Assembly (NCBI RefSeq): GCF_004354915.1
Contig: NZ_SMSI01000002.1
Location: 248,001-312,000, forward strand
Reading direction: 5' to 3'
From: Pseudohoeflea suaedae
Lineage (GTDB): Bacteria; Pseudomonadota; Alphaproteobacteria; Rhizobiales; Rhizobiaceae
Length of the DNA: 64,000 nucleotides
The notes under the pieces are model-generated. The model saw only the letters and a list, made by a program, of their open reading frames with translations. It did not search any database and was not told the origin of the DNA. Shown here in pieces: positions 8,365-16,496 of this stretch (its first letter is position 1; every line of letters starts with the position of its first letter). The translations under genes and the position numbers were made by a program.

Positions 8365-9972
8365 ATGCCGACAACGGCCACCCACATCCATCCTCCCACA
8401 TCCTGGTCCGGTATCGATGATGTCGTCATCGTCGGCGGCGGTCTTGCCGGCCTGTTCTGTGCCCTCAAGCTGGCGCCGCGGCCGGTGACGGTGCTCGCTG
8501 CCGCTCCCATCGGGCAGGGTGCCTCGTCGGCCTGGGCGCAGGGCGGTGTCGCCGCCGCGATGAGCGACGGGGATACGCCTGAAAAGCATATGGCTGACAC
8601 GCTTGTCGCCGGTGCGGGCACGGTCGACGAAAAGATCGCCCGGCTCATGGTGACGGAAGGCCCGTCACGCATTCTCGATCTCCTTGAGTACGGGGTGCCC
8701 TTCGACCGGGATCTGGAAGGCAAGCTGGCGCTTTCGCGGGAAGCCGCGCATTCCGAACGCAGGATCGTGCGGGTGAAGGGCGACATGGCCGGCAAGGCGA
8801 TCATGGAGGCGCTCGTCGCCGCCGTGCGCAACACGCCGTCCATTCGTGTGATGGAAGGCTATGTCGTCGAGGAGTTGCAGACCGAAGGCCGCTATGTCTC
8901 CGGCGTCGTCGCGCGGCCCGACGCAGGGCAATCGAAAAAGCGGGTGTTGTTTCCCGCGCGCGCCGTGGTGCTCTGCTCGGGCGGCGTGGGACACCTCTAT
9001 TCGGTCACCACCAATCCCGCCGAGGCGCGGGGCGCGGGCACCGGCATGGCGGCCAAGGCCGGGGCAATCATCGCCGACCCGGAATTCGTGCAGTTCCATC
9101 CGACCGCCATCGACATCGGCCGCGACCCGGCACCGCTCGCCACGGAAGCGTTGCGCGGTGACGGCGCCACGCTGATCAATTCCGTCGGACACCGTTTCAT
9201 GACCGACATCCACCCGGACGCCGAGCTCGCACCACGCGATATCGTGGCGCGCGGGATCTTTGCGGAAGTCAAATCCGGGCGCGGCGCATTCCTGGATTGC
9301 CGCGACGCCGTGGGCAGCCACTTCCCGGACATGTTCCCGACGGTCTACGCCTCCTGCATGTCGGCGGGAATCGATCCCGTCAGGCAGCCGATCCCCGTGA
9401 TTCCGGCCGTGCACTATCATATGGGCGGCGTGCTCACGGATGCCGACGGACGGACATCGCTCGACGGCTTGTGGGCCGCGGGCGAAGTCACCTCGACAGG
9501 CGTTCACGGGGCGAACCGGCTGGCATCGAACTCGCTTCTTGAGGCGGTAGTCTTCGCAGGCCGCATCGCCGAGAACATCCAGGGCCTGATGCCGATGCCC
9601 AAGCTCACCGACTGGCACAACGCGCAGGGTGAATCCGACGATCTGGTGACGCTCGAAGACAGCCCGCAACTCAAGCGGCTGCGCCACATCATGAGCGATC
9701 ATGTCGGCGTCATCCGCGATCGCGAGGGACTTGCTGCGGCCATCCGCGAGATTGCCGAACTCGAGCGGTCGAATACCCGCATCCGTTTCTCCAACATCGC
9801 GACGACCGCCAAGCTGATCGCCGTCGGTGCCTACTTGCGCGAGGAAAGCCGGGGCGGGCATTACCGTTCGGACTTCCCCGATCCGGTGCCGGCCTGGGAG
9901 CACCGTACCTATCTGACCCTCGATGAGGCCGACCGGGTGGTTGCCGAACTTTCCGAGAGGACCCCGGCATGA
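8365..9972 (+). CDS. nadB: L-aspartate oxidase
   Basis: NadB is an FAD enzyme that oxidises L-aspartate to iminoaspartate, the substrate handed to NadA. The 535-residue protein opens with the dinucleotide-binding GGGLAG (about 24-29) in [16 protein letters not shown]. It has the fumarate-reductase-like [19 protein letters not shown] and the FAD-binding C-terminal run [19 protein letters not shown]. The helical C-terminal domain is present. The ATG at 8365 is preferred to the GTG at 8356 because GGAAAG (8351-8356) is better placed for it. Its stop overlaps the nadC start by 4 bases (ATGA). Confidence 0.96.
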   Translation: MPTTATHIHPPTSWSGIDDVVIVGGGLAGLFCALKLAPRPVTVLAAAPIGQGASSAWAQGGVAAAMSDGDTPEKHMADTLVAGAGTVDEKIARLMVTEGPSRILDLLEYGVPFDRDLEGKLALSREAAHSERRIVRVKGDMAGKAIMEALVAAVRNTPSIRVMEGYVVEELQTEGRYVSGVVARPDAGQSKKRVLFPARAVVLCSGGVGHLYSVTTNPAEARGAGTGMAAKAGAIIADPEFVQFHPTAIDIGRDPAPLATEALRGDGATLINSVGHRFMTDIHPDAELAPRDIVARGIFAEVKSGRGAFLDCRDAVGSHFPDMFPTVYASCMSAGIDPVRQPIPVIPAVHYHMGGVLTDADGRTSLDGLWAAGEVTSTGVHGANRLASNSLLEAVVFAGRIAENIQGLMPMPKLTDWHNAQGESDDLVTLEDSPQLKRLRHIMSDHVGVIRDREGLAAAIREIAELERSNTRIRFSNIATTAKLIAVGAYLREESRGGHYRSDFPDPVPAWEHRTYLTLDEADRVVAELSERTPA

Positions 9973-10835
9973 CGAAAGCTTTTCTTCCGGAACTGCCTGC
10001 GCTGATGGTGGAGGCGCAGATACGCGCGGCGCTCGAGGAAGATCTCGGCCGTGCCGGCGATATCACCAGCCAGGCGACCATCGGTCCGGACAGGACTGCC
10101 ACCTGCATGGCCAATGTCCGCGAGGAGGGCGTGATCTCGGGTATCGAACTGGCGCGCACGGCCTTCCGGCTCGTCGATCCGAAGATCGAGTTCGCCGCTC
10201 TGGTTGCCGATGGCGACCGTGTGGTTGCCGGAACGGCGATCGCCAGGATTTCGGGGCCGGCCCGATCAGTTCTCTCGGGCGAGCGCGTGGCGCTCAACTA
10301 CCTCATGCACATGTCGGGCGTGGCGACGCATACGGCGCGTTTCGCCGACCTGATCGCTGACACGGCCGCAAAGGTGACCTGTACGCGCAAGACGCTGCCG
10401 GGGCTCCGCGCGATCGAGAAATATGCCGTGCGTTGCGGGGGCGGCTCGTCGCACCGCTACGGGCTCGATGATGCGATCCTGATCAAGGACAACCACATCG
10501 CGGTCTGCGGCGGCGTTCGCCAGGCGCTTGCCTCGGCCCGCGCCTTTGCCGGGCATCTGGTCAAGATCGAGATCGAGGTGGATACGCTCGACCAGTTTGC
10601 CGAGGTGCTGGACGCCGGTATCGCCGATGTCGTGCTTCTCGACAATATGGGGCCGGAACTGCTTGCCAGGGCTGTCGAGATGAACAATGGCCGGGTGGTG
10701 CTGGAGGCCTCCGGCAATGTCGACCTCTCGACCATTCACGCCATCGCCGAGACCGGGGTCGATTTCATCTCGACCTCGAAGATCACCATGGCAGCACCCA
10801 CGCTCGACATCGGGCTCGATATCGAGATCGGCTGA
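9969..10835 (+). CDS. nadC: nicotinate-nucleotide diphosphorylase (carboxylating)
   Basis: NadC transfers phosphoribosyl from PRPP to quinolinate with loss of CO2, giving nicotinate mononucleotide. The 288-residue protein carries the substrate-binding run [17 protein letters not shown], followed by [12 protein letters not shown] and ILIKDNH, then the barrel motifs EIEVD, VLLDNM, EASGNV and FISTSKIT. All are typical and intact. It is translationally coupled to nadB by an ATGA overlap. It converges with nadQ with 2 bases between the stops, so no terminator fits there and the two transcripts probably overlap. Confidence 0.96.
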   Translation: MTKAFLPELPALMVEAQIRAALEEDLGRAGDITSQATIGPDRTATCMANVREEGVISGIELARTAFRLVDPKIEFAALVADGDRVVAGTAIARISGPARSVLSGERVALNYLMHMSGVATHTARFADLIADTAAKVTCTRKTLPGLRAIEKYAVRCGGGSSHRYGLDDAILIKDNHIAVCGGVRQALASARAFAGHLVKIEIEVDTLDQFAEVLDAGIADVVLLDNMGPELLARAVEMNNGRVVLEASGNVDLSTIHAIAETGVDFISTSKITMAAPTLDIGLDIEIG

Positions 10836-10837
10836 GG

Positions 10838-11830
10838 TCAGCTGCCCGCGCGTCCGCCGAAGCGCAGGCCCGGGGCGGGGCGTTCCTCGAGAATCTGCGA
10901 GCGGAAGCGATAGAGCGCCGCCGGACGTCCGCCGGTACGCGACGAGCTTTCGCCGGTGGCTTCGACAAGTTCGGCACCTTCTACCAGACGGCGGAAATTC
11001 TGCTTGTGCAGATGCCGTCCGGCAATCGCCTCCACCGTGGTCTGCAGCTCGGTCAGGGTGAATTCGGGCGGCATCAATTCGAAGATCACCGGACGGTATT
11101 TGATCTTGGCGCGCAGCCGGGCGATGGCGGTCGCGGCAATGCGCCGGTGGTCATACTGCATCTGCCCGCCGAGGGGGCGGACAAGGCCGGTCGTCGCGTA
11201 GCGTCCGTCGGCGACGCTTTCCTCCAAGAGACCCGCTTCATAGAGAAGTTCGTAGCGGTCGAGCACGCGCTCTTCGTCCCAGGGAAAATCGCCGATGCCG
11301 AAGGCGAGGCGGATGCGCGACTGATGTCGGCTGGTCATCTCCAGGCTTTGGGCGTCCACCGCCCAGGCGCTCAGCCGTGGCAGGATGAGCGTGTCGAGAA
11401 GCTCGGGGCGTCCGTACCGCCAGTCTTCCCACGGAAAGAAGTCGTACCAGCCGCGCCAGCGCGCACCGGTGCCGGAGATCGCTTCGGCCGCCTGCTTGTC
11501 GATGCGGGTCAGGGCGAGATAGCCGACCGAAACCGGATGGCCGCCTTCGCCGCCGTCCACCCGGTGACGCCCCCGATCGCCGAATGTGTAAAGCTGTTCG
11601 ACATAGCCCAGGGTGAGGGCGGTGAGGCTTTCCACGCTCTCGCGCAGGCCGCTTTCGAAGGTGCGATGGCTGGCCGGGTCGAAGGCGCCGAAGGGAAGGC
11701 CGTCGCTGTTGCCGGTCTCGGGTCTGCCGGGCATGCAGAGAATACGTGGCGAGGCATCGGTCACCGTGACTATGGCCGCATTGAGCGCGATGTTGACCGG
11801 GGTCGAAAAGCTCCTGACCACCGACGTCAC
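10838..11830 (-). CDS. nadQ: NadQ-type transcriptional regulator of NAD synthesis
   Basis: A 330-residue protein with a Nudix-like N-terminal domain (about residues 10-190) and a C-terminal winged-helix region (about 230-310, including TLTELQTTVEAIAGRHLHKQ and FRRLVE). The ordered text, with ALNAAIVTVTD near the start, DPASHRTFESGLR, and WYDFFPWEDWR in the middle, fits the COG4111/NadQ family. In Hyphomicrobiales this family represses nadABC. It lacks a full catalytic Nudix box, consistent with a sensor rather than an enzyme. The start is GTG, overlapping the upstream phosphatase stop. Its position beside nadABC strongly supports the name. Confidence 0.8.
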   Translation of the reverse strand: MTSVVRSFSTPVNIALNAAIVTVTDASPRILCMPGRPETGNSDGLPFGAFDPASHRTFESGLRESVESLTALTLGYVEQLYTFGDRGRHRVDGGEGGHPVSVGYLALTRIDKQAAEAISGTGARWRGWYDFFPWEDWRYGRPELLDTLILPRLSAWAVDAQSLEMTSRHQSRIRLAFGIGDFPWDEERVLDRYELLYEAGLLEESVADGRYATTGLVRPLGGQMQYDHRRIAATAIARLRAKIKYRPVIFELMPPEFTLTELQTTVEAIAGRHLHKQNFRRLVEGAELVEATGESSSRTGGRPAALYRFRSQILEERPAPGLRFGGRAGS

Positions 11831-12348
11831 CCGGCTTCCGTGACGTCGAAACGGAAAATGTCGCCCTGGCTCGTTTCCGCGCCGCGCCCCATCGCCTCAA
11901 CGGCTGCGATCAGCCGCCCGCTGCGGCCGAGCAGTTCGTCGCCGATCGCGATGATGCCGGGATTGGGTGTCACATAGGGACTGGCGGCGCGCATGCGGCG
12001 GGCAATGGCCGCGTCATCCTGATCCGGGGCGAGGGCGAGAGAGGCGATGATCGTTGCCGCGGGCGAGCGCGAGATGCCGAACCAGCAGTGGATGAGAAGA
12101 GGCGAGGCGCGGTCCCAGTTCCTGGCGAAATCGATCACGCGCTCGACATGGCGCATTGCGGGAGCGACGAGCCCGTCGGTTTCGGCGGCAATGTCGTTGA
12201 CGGCGAGATTGAGGTGCCGCTCCGGGTCGATCACCGCGGGACGGTGAAAGTTCTGGCCGGGGGCGATGAGGCTGATCATCTCGCGGGCGCCATGCCTGAC
12301 CGCCGCTTCGGCAATCTGATCCAGACGACATACGAGAAGATAGCTCAT
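11827..12348 (-). CDS. tyrosine/dual-specificity phosphatase-like protein
   Basis: A 173-residue cytosolic protein with the protein-tyrosine-phosphatase loop HCWFGISRSPAA: Cys88 and Arg94 give the CX5R signature, preceded by LLIHC and followed by an Ala-rich helix. Asp residues upstream could act as general acid. The family dephosphorylates phosphotyrosine or small phosphorylated ligands; the substrate here is unknown. It is coupled on both sides: its ATG overlaps the HD hydrolase stop (ATGA) and its stop overlaps the nadQ GTG. This arrangement suggests co-regulation with nadQ but does not prove a role in NAD control. Confidence 0.85.
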   Translation of the reverse strand: MSYLLVCRLDQIAEAAVRHGAREMISLIAPGQNFHRPAVIDPERHLNLAVNDIAAETDGLVAPAMRHVERVIDFARNWDRASPLLIHCWFGISRSPAATIIASLALAPDQDDAAIARRMRAASPYVTPNPGIIAIGDELLGRSGRLIAAVEAMGRGAETSQGDIFRFDVTEAG

Positions 12349-12986
12349 TTGCCGGCCGCTCCCTTGCTTTCGGCGGTCCTGGCCAGCCGCAAGGCCTCGA
12401 TCTCGTTGAAGCGGTCCCGGAAACGGGTTTCGGCTTCACGCGTCGGCATCGGGTCGATGTCGAGCATGTCGCGGGTGATGTTGCGCGGCTGACCGAAGAA
12501 GGTCTGGGCTTCCTTCGAGGTGAAGCCCGCAAGCTCGGTCGCCTCGTAATAGGCGGAGATCGTGTCGGCCTTCTTGATCATCGTCTTGATCTTCGCCGGG
12601 GTGACGGCCGGCAGGCCGAAGCGGATGTGGATCGCGCCGGTCAGCCGCGCCTCGACATCCTTGTAGCCGCCGCCGACGACCGCCTTGAAGGGCGAGATCA
12701 TGTCGCCGATCACATATTCGGGGGCATCGTGGAGCAAGGTCATAAGGGCGATATCCGGCGTGTAGTCGCCACAGATGCGTGCGGCAATCGCCTCGACCAT
12801 AAGGGAATGCTGGGCGACCGAGAAGGCGTGATCGCCCGATGTCTGGCCGTTCCAGCGTGCCACCCGGGCGAGCCCGTGGGCTATGTCGGAGAGTTCCACA
12901 TCGACGGGCGACGGGTCGAGCAGGTCCAGCCTGCGGCCCGAGAGCATGCGCTGCCAGGCTCGGGCGTCGGTGGGCATTCTGGCCAT
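12345..12986 (-). CDS. HD-domain hydrolase (YfbR-like)
   Basis: A 213-residue protein with HD-superfamily metal-binding motifs: DHAFSVAQHS (His53 and His60 region), the HD pair in LLHDAPEYVIGD (His86-Asp87) and a later Asp in KKADTISAYYEA. Members close to YfbR are 5'-deoxynucleotidases or nucleotide phosphohydrolases; the exact substrate is not readable. The ATG at 12986 (MARMPTDARAW) is preferred over upstream in-frame codons because those lie inside ygfZ. It starts 2 bases after the ygfZ stop and overlaps the phosphatase by 4 bases, so it belongs to the ygfZ-HD-phosphatase-nadQ operon. Confidence 0.85.
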   Translation of the reverse strand: MARMPTDARAWQRMLSGRRLDLLDPSPVDVELSDIAHGLARVARWNGQTSGDHAFSVAQHSLMVEAIAARICGDYTPDIALMTLLHDAPEYVIGDMISPFKAVVGGGYKDVEARLTGAIHIRFGLPAVTPAKIKTMIKKADTISAYYEATELAGFTSKEAQTFFGQPRNITRDMLDIDPMPTREAETRFRDRFNEIEALRLARTAESKGAAGK

Positions 12987-12988
12987 TC

Positions 12989-13825
12989 TCAGTCTCCGCC
13001 GCTCTGGGCTTCGAAGGTCAGGCCCGACCATTCGGGAAGTGTCACCGAAACAGCCACGCCATCGGCGGTCATGGCCAGATCTTCGGCCAGGGCATCCGCG
13101 ATCCGATCGATACGGACGATGGCGAGCGCCTTGTTTCCCTCGACCGTGCCGAGGGTGCCGACCGGCTTGCCATCCGCCTCGATGGACGTGCCGGAAGCCG
13201 GAAGAGGCGCGTCGCCGGTCACGATCGCCACCCGGCGGCGCGCGGTCTTGCGGTGCTTCATGCGCGAGACGACTTCCTGGCCGACGAAGCAGCCCTTGGA
13301 GAAGTCGACACCCGCGTTGAGGTCCATCAGCACGTCGTGCGGAAAGGCGTCGGAGAGTTCGTAGTCGCTGCCAGACTCGGCCACGCCGTGGGAAATGCGC
13401 ACCAGGTTCCAGTCGGCGAGGGAGGCGTCGGCGGAAAGTTCGCCATAAGCGCGGGCAACCCCGGCCTGTTCCGGAAAGCGCGTGTCGACTATTGCGCCAT
13501 CGCGTCCGTCCTCGTTCCAGATCGCATAGACGCCGGTGCCGGGCTTTTCGTCGAACGTCACCTTCGCGCGCAGGCGATAGAGGGTGAGACGGCGGATGAA
13601 ATCGGCGACCTGATCGGCACGGATGTCGACGAGGAAAACCCCGCCGGCTTTCGAGATCACGAAGTCGAACAGGATCTTGCCCTGCGGCGTCAGGAGCGCA
13701 CAGGCGAGGGCCTTGCCTTCGCCCAGTCCCTCGACGTCCGCGGTTACCAGACGTTCAAGAAAATCAGTGGCTTCCTCGCCCCCGATCTCGATCAGTCTGC
13801 GCTCGGTCAAATGGACGGTGGGCAA
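12989..13825 (-). CDS. ygfZ: folate-binding protein YgfZ
   Basis: A 278-residue GcvT-like protein of the YgfZ/IBA57 family, which binds folate and supports assembly or repair of [4Fe-4S] enzymes. The signature KGCFVGQE (177-184) with its conserved Cys is present, followed by the basic MKHRKTARRR. Length is typical for alphaproteobacterial members. It heads a tight minus-strand operon with the HD hydrolase, phosphatase and nadQ. NadA is itself a [4Fe-4S] enzyme, so the neighbourhood makes sense, though a direct link is inference. Confidence 0.92.
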   Translation of the reverse strand: MPTVHLTERRLIEIGGEEATDFLERLVTADVEGLGEGKALACALLTPQGKILFDFVISKAGGVFLVDIRADQVADFIRRLTLYRLRAKVTFDEKPGTGVYAIWNEDGRDGAIVDTRFPEQAGVARAYGELSADASLADWNLVRISHGVAESGSDYELSDAFPHDVLMDLNAGVDFSKGCFVGQEVVSRMKHRKTARRRVAIVTGDAPLPASGTSIEADGKPVGTLGTVEGNKALAIVRIDRIADALAEDLAMTADGVAVSVTLPEWSGLTFEAQSGGD

Positions 13826-13904
13826 AGCGGAATCTCCTCAGGCGGTTTGAAGCCCTACGTAGGGACAATCGCGATCCCGGGCAAGGTCGGCGGATGCGCC
13901 GAAA

Positions 13905-14687
13905 TCAGTCGCCCGAGATGAAGAAGCGCCACTCGCCGTCCGGAGAGATGCCGACACGGAAGAAGTTGTAGGCACCGAAGTTCCGCATGTCCTCCAGGTC
14001 ACCCGCCGTGACGATGCGCAACAGGTCCACGGTCTCCTCGGGCGTCAGCGCGTTGAGATCGCTGGCGACGAAATAGGGCCAGATATAGAGGTCGTTGGCG
14101 CCGCCCTCGTCGACATGGACGAAGCCTGAATCGAGGACGTCGAGCATGATGGCGAGAAGCTCGATGCCGTCGCCGTCGCCCGAAATCGACTTGAGATACT
14201 GGATCGGGTCCTCCTCGGTCCCCGAAATGCTCAGCTGCGTGGCCGAGGAACCAGTGCCCAGGAGCGCGCGAAGGCGCTCGATGTCGCCGGTCCTTGCCGC
14301 CTGGATGATCAGTTCGCGCATCCGCGCGGTCGGCGCCGGCAGTTCGGCCAAATCGCGGAGAACCTCGTAGGCCGGACGTTCCTGTTCGGTGACCAGCGTG
14401 TCGTCGTCGCCCGGCAGGCGGCGTATGGCCGGCGCGGGATCAGGCAATCCGCCATCGGGACCGGATTCGGGACCTTCCAGCGGCGGCAACGGCCTGGGTG
14501 TCGCAGGGGCTTCGGCGGGACGGTCGACGGCTTCGCCGAGCGGCGCCGCCTCGTCAGCGGCCGGTTTCGACGGCTTGATTTCCGAAAGTGCGAATGCAGG
14601 GATTGGAGCTGCCGTCATCACGAGGCAGGCAAAAAGGGCAGGGAGGGCGCGAATCACAACAGATGTCGCACGACACGGGCGGGCCAC
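13905..14687 (-). CDS. conserved hypothetical exported protein
   Basis: Not recognised. The 260-residue protein begins with a clear signal peptide: ATSVVIRALPALFACLVMTAAPIPAFALS, with a likely cut near residue 33. A Pro/Glu/Asp-rich low-complexity stretch follows (about 36-100), then a compact C-terminal region (105-260) with RELIIQAARTGDIERLRALL, which looks like a single ankyrin-like helix pair, and the end sequence NFFRVGISPDGEWRFFISGD. The start is GTG with GGAGG upstream. It is probably periplasmic. The gene after it on the minus strand is ygfZ, about 80 bases away. Confidence 0.7.
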   Translation of the reverse strand: MARPCRATSVVIRALPALFACLVMTAAPIPAFALSEIKPSKPAADEAAPLGEAVDRPAEAPATPRPLPPLEGPESGPDGGLPDPAPAIRRLPGDDDTLVTEQERPAYEVLRDLAELPAPTARMRELIIQAARTGDIERLRALLGTGSSATQLSISGTEEDPIQYLKSISGDGDGIELLAIMLDVLDSGFVHVDEGGANDLYIWPYFVASDLNALTPEETVDLLRIVTAGDLEDMRNFGAYNFFRVGISPDGEWRFFISGD

Positions 14688-14705
14688 CGCAGCCTCCGTC
14701 AGAGT

Positions 14706-14975
14706 TTATTGCAGGGTTCGGTCCGGGGAGAACTCGCCGGAAAGAACACGCTGTCGCATTTCCGAAATCAGATGGTCTGCCCGCTCTTCACCGAGCAGCC
14801 GCACCGTTTCCTTGAGCGCCATCGTCACAGCGGCATCGGCGAGGATCTCGGGTTCGATCCCTTCGGCGACACCTTCGGCCCACGCATCGGTCTGGTATTC
14901 CAGAGCGACCTGCATCTTTTCCTGGACGATCAGCTCGTCGAGATCCCCGGCGGGATAGTGTGTGTTCTGGGTCAT
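14706..14975 (-). CDS. conserved hypothetical small acidic protein
   Basis: Not recognised. An 89-residue, acidic, mostly helical cytosolic protein with no Cys and no membrane segment; it begins MTQNTHYPAGDLDELIV and carries KETVRLLGEERADHLISEMRQ. The ATG at 14975 is near a dyad and a CtrA-like half site at 14991-15059. It ends 18 bases before the signal-peptide protein starts, so the two may be co-transcribed. Confidence 0.6.
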   Translation of the reverse strand: MTQNTHYPAGDLDELIVQEKMQVALEYQTDAWAEGVAEGIEPEILADAAVTMALKETVRLLGEERADHLISEMRQRVLSGEFSPDRTLQ

Positions 14976-14990
14976 GCGTCCTGCCGATTC

Positions 14991-15059
14991 TTACCTTATC
15001 GTTAACGAGCCTAACACAAGTTGTGCGAAACCGGCACGCGTCGTCGCACAAATGGTTAA
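14991..15059 (-). promoter_or_regulatory. dyad and CtrA-like sites before the 89-residue gene
   Basis: Three elements lie upstream of the ATG at 14975. On the minus strand, TTAA-N7-GTAA (15005-14991) matches 7 of 8 positions of the CtrA motif TTAA-N7-TTAA. TTGTGCGA-N15-TCGCACAA (15021-15051) is a perfect 8-bp inverted repeat. TTAACCAT (15059-15052, minus) is a perfect 8-mer CtrA half site. The CtrA assignment is inferred from motif similarity only. Confidence 0.35.
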
Positions 15060-15066
15060 CAGAGGC

Positions 15067-15495
15067 TCAATTGCCATATCTGGCCACAATGTCTGCTGTC
15101 AGCGATTCACCTTCGCCGCGGTATCTGGCCTCGGCTTCGACCGCTGCATCCGAGCAGCTGGTGTAGACCGATGCGAATGTCCTGAAGCCCCGATTGTAGC
15201 CGGCCGTCAGGCGTTCGTGACGAAGTTCATCATCTGGCGCCTCGGCATCCAGAAGCTTCTCCATCGTCTCGCGCCAGACCGACTCCCCCGTTTCGCCGCA
15301 GAGATTGCGAAGATATTGAAGTGATCCGAGGATTTCCGCAAGTCGGAGCAATTTCTTGTCGTAGCGGGTAGCACCCGTCACTTCGGCCGGGGTGGCGGTG
15401 GAAACGGATTGTGCCTTCGCCGCATCGACAACGCCGATGCCGACGAACGCAAACATGCCGAGCGCTGCCGCGGCGCTGAAAACCCGTGTACTCAT
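15067..15495 (-). CDS. TIGR02301-family exported protein
   Basis: A 142-residue protein with a signal peptide (MSTRVFSAAAALGMFAFVGIG, cut probably after AAKAQS). The mature part has RLAEILGSLQYLRNLCGETGESVWRETMEKLL, the pattern of the alphaproteobacterial TIGR02301 family, and a second Cys in SVYTSCSDAA. Function is unknown; the two Cys could form a periplasmic disulfide. The ATG at 15495 is chosen over the upstream frame start at 15567 because it sits directly before the signal peptide and the upstream extension overlaps the Nudix gene. Confidence 0.75.
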   Translation of the reverse strand: MSTRVFSAAAALGMFAFVGIGVVDAAKAQSVSTATPAEVTGATRYDKKLLRLAEILGSLQYLRNLCGETGESVWRETMEKLLDAEAPDDELRHERLTAGYNRGFRTFASVYTSCSDAAVEAEARYRGEGESLTADIVARYGN

Positions 15496-15563
15496 GCATG
15501 CCGTATAAACCAGTTCGCGGATCAGCGGAATGGTCAGGATTAAGGTGATTGTGGCTCTTTCGC

Positions 15564-15998
15564 TCACACCCGGCCGGCGGCGAGCTTGGCAAAACAGGCA
15601 TGCATCGAAGCGGGCATGGAAAGCTTCCCGGTCTCGGAGATGCGAAACCAGCCGAGGGCGGCCGCATCATCCATCGCCACCGGCTCGACCGTCCCGGGTT
15701 CGGTCACCTCGAACACGGTGAGATGGTAGTGCGGTTCATCCGCCTGCCGATCCGCGGTCAGGTCGTAGGTCGCGTAGGCGCGGGCTTCGGTGGCGATGAT
15801 CCCCGTCTCCTCGGCCAGCTCGCGCATCGCCGCGGTCTTTGCATCCTCGTTCGGATCGACCCGTCCCCCCGGAAAGGCGTACATGTTGCGGGCCGGCGGG
15901 TTGGCGCGCAAGACCAGCAGGTAGTGCTCGCCGCGACGGACGATGGCCGAGACCGCGCGTGGGGTCTCTGTGTTCAGGGGAACCTCGATCTCGGTCAT
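15564..15998 (-). CDS. Nudix hydrolase
   Basis: A 144-residue enzyme with a complete Nudix box at about residues 44-66: GGRVDPNEDAKTAAMRELAEETGI, quoted in parts, fits GX5EX7REUXEEXGU with the REL and EE metal ligands intact. Nudix enzymes cleave nucleoside diphosphates linked to another group, often damaged nucleotides, ADP-ribose or thiamin precursors. The substrate is unclear. It lies 3 bases after the MerR gene stop region on the same strand, so it may be co-transcribed with the regulator. Confidence 0.9.
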   Translation of the reverse strand: MTEIEVPLNTETPRAVSAIVRRGEHYLLVLRANPPARNMYAFPGGRVDPNEDAKTAAMRELAEETGIIATEARAYATYDLTADRQADEPHYHLTVFEVTEPGTVEPVAMDDAAALGWFRISETGKLSMPASMHACFAKLAAGRV

Positions 15999-16001
15999 GG
16001 C

Positions 16002-16415
16002 TTAATGCTCGCCTATGCACAGGGCGTGATCGGACAGTGTCTCGAGGACGGCGCAGTCCGACAATGTCCCGGCCTTGCAGGACGAGATGCGCGTCAGTTC
16101 GGCCTCCAGCCGCTTGAGCCTTTCGATGCGTGCGCGAACGGCGCGGAGATGTTCCCCGGCGATGCGGTGCACGTCGTCATGGGCGGGCGTGCCGGCGCCC
16201 TCGCTCATGCGCAGGAGATCGCGGATATCGTCGAGCGAAAAGCCGAGTTCGCGAGCATGGCGGATGAATTCGAGGCGCCGGAGGGTGTTCCGGTCATAGC
16301 GTCGCTGATTGCCGGAAGACCTTTCCGGCGCGGCGATCAGCCCCATTTGTTCATAGTATCGGACGGTCGGAACCTTGATGCCGGTCCGCCTGGACACCTC
16401 GCCGATGGAAAACAT
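16002..16415 (-). CDS. MerR-family metal-responsive regulator
   Basis: A 137-residue regulator with the MerR N-terminal winged helix (FSIGEVSRRTGIKVPTVRYYEQMGLI, residues 2-27), the QRRYDRNTLRRLEFIRHARELGFS second half, and a dimerisation helix to about 108. The C-terminus carries Cys113, Cys121, Cys133, His130 and His137, a ligand set fitting Zn, Cd or Pb sensing (ZntR/CadR-like). It is divergent from a CDF exporter with a MerR-type operator between them, so it very likely activates that gene when metal is high. The precise metal cannot be read. Confidence 0.9.
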   Translation of the reverse strand: MFSIGEVSRRTGIKVPTVRYYEQMGLIAAPERSSGNQRRYDRNTLRRLEFIRHARELGFSLDDIRDLLRMSEGAGTPAHDDVHRIAGEHLRAVRARIERLKRLEAELTRISSCKAGTLSDCAVLETLSDHALCIGEH

Positions 16416-16426
16416 CGCACATCCCC

Positions 16427-16457
16427 TTGAAGCTCTAGTGGCTAGAGGAATTACAAG
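16427..16457 (+). promoter_or_regulatory. MerR-type promoter and operator for the CDF exporter
   Basis: TTGAAG (16427-16432) and TACAAG (16452-16457) are separated by 19 bases, the lengthened spacer diagnostic of MerR-activated promoters. Centred in the spacer is the perfect dyad CTCTAG-TGG-CTAGAG (16433-16447). The outer bases CCCCTTG and CAAGGGG are also inverted. It points toward the exporter. Confidence 0.85.
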
Positions 16458-16496
16458 GGGCGCGAAGTGTATTCAATAGCTGCGAAGGAATTCCCC

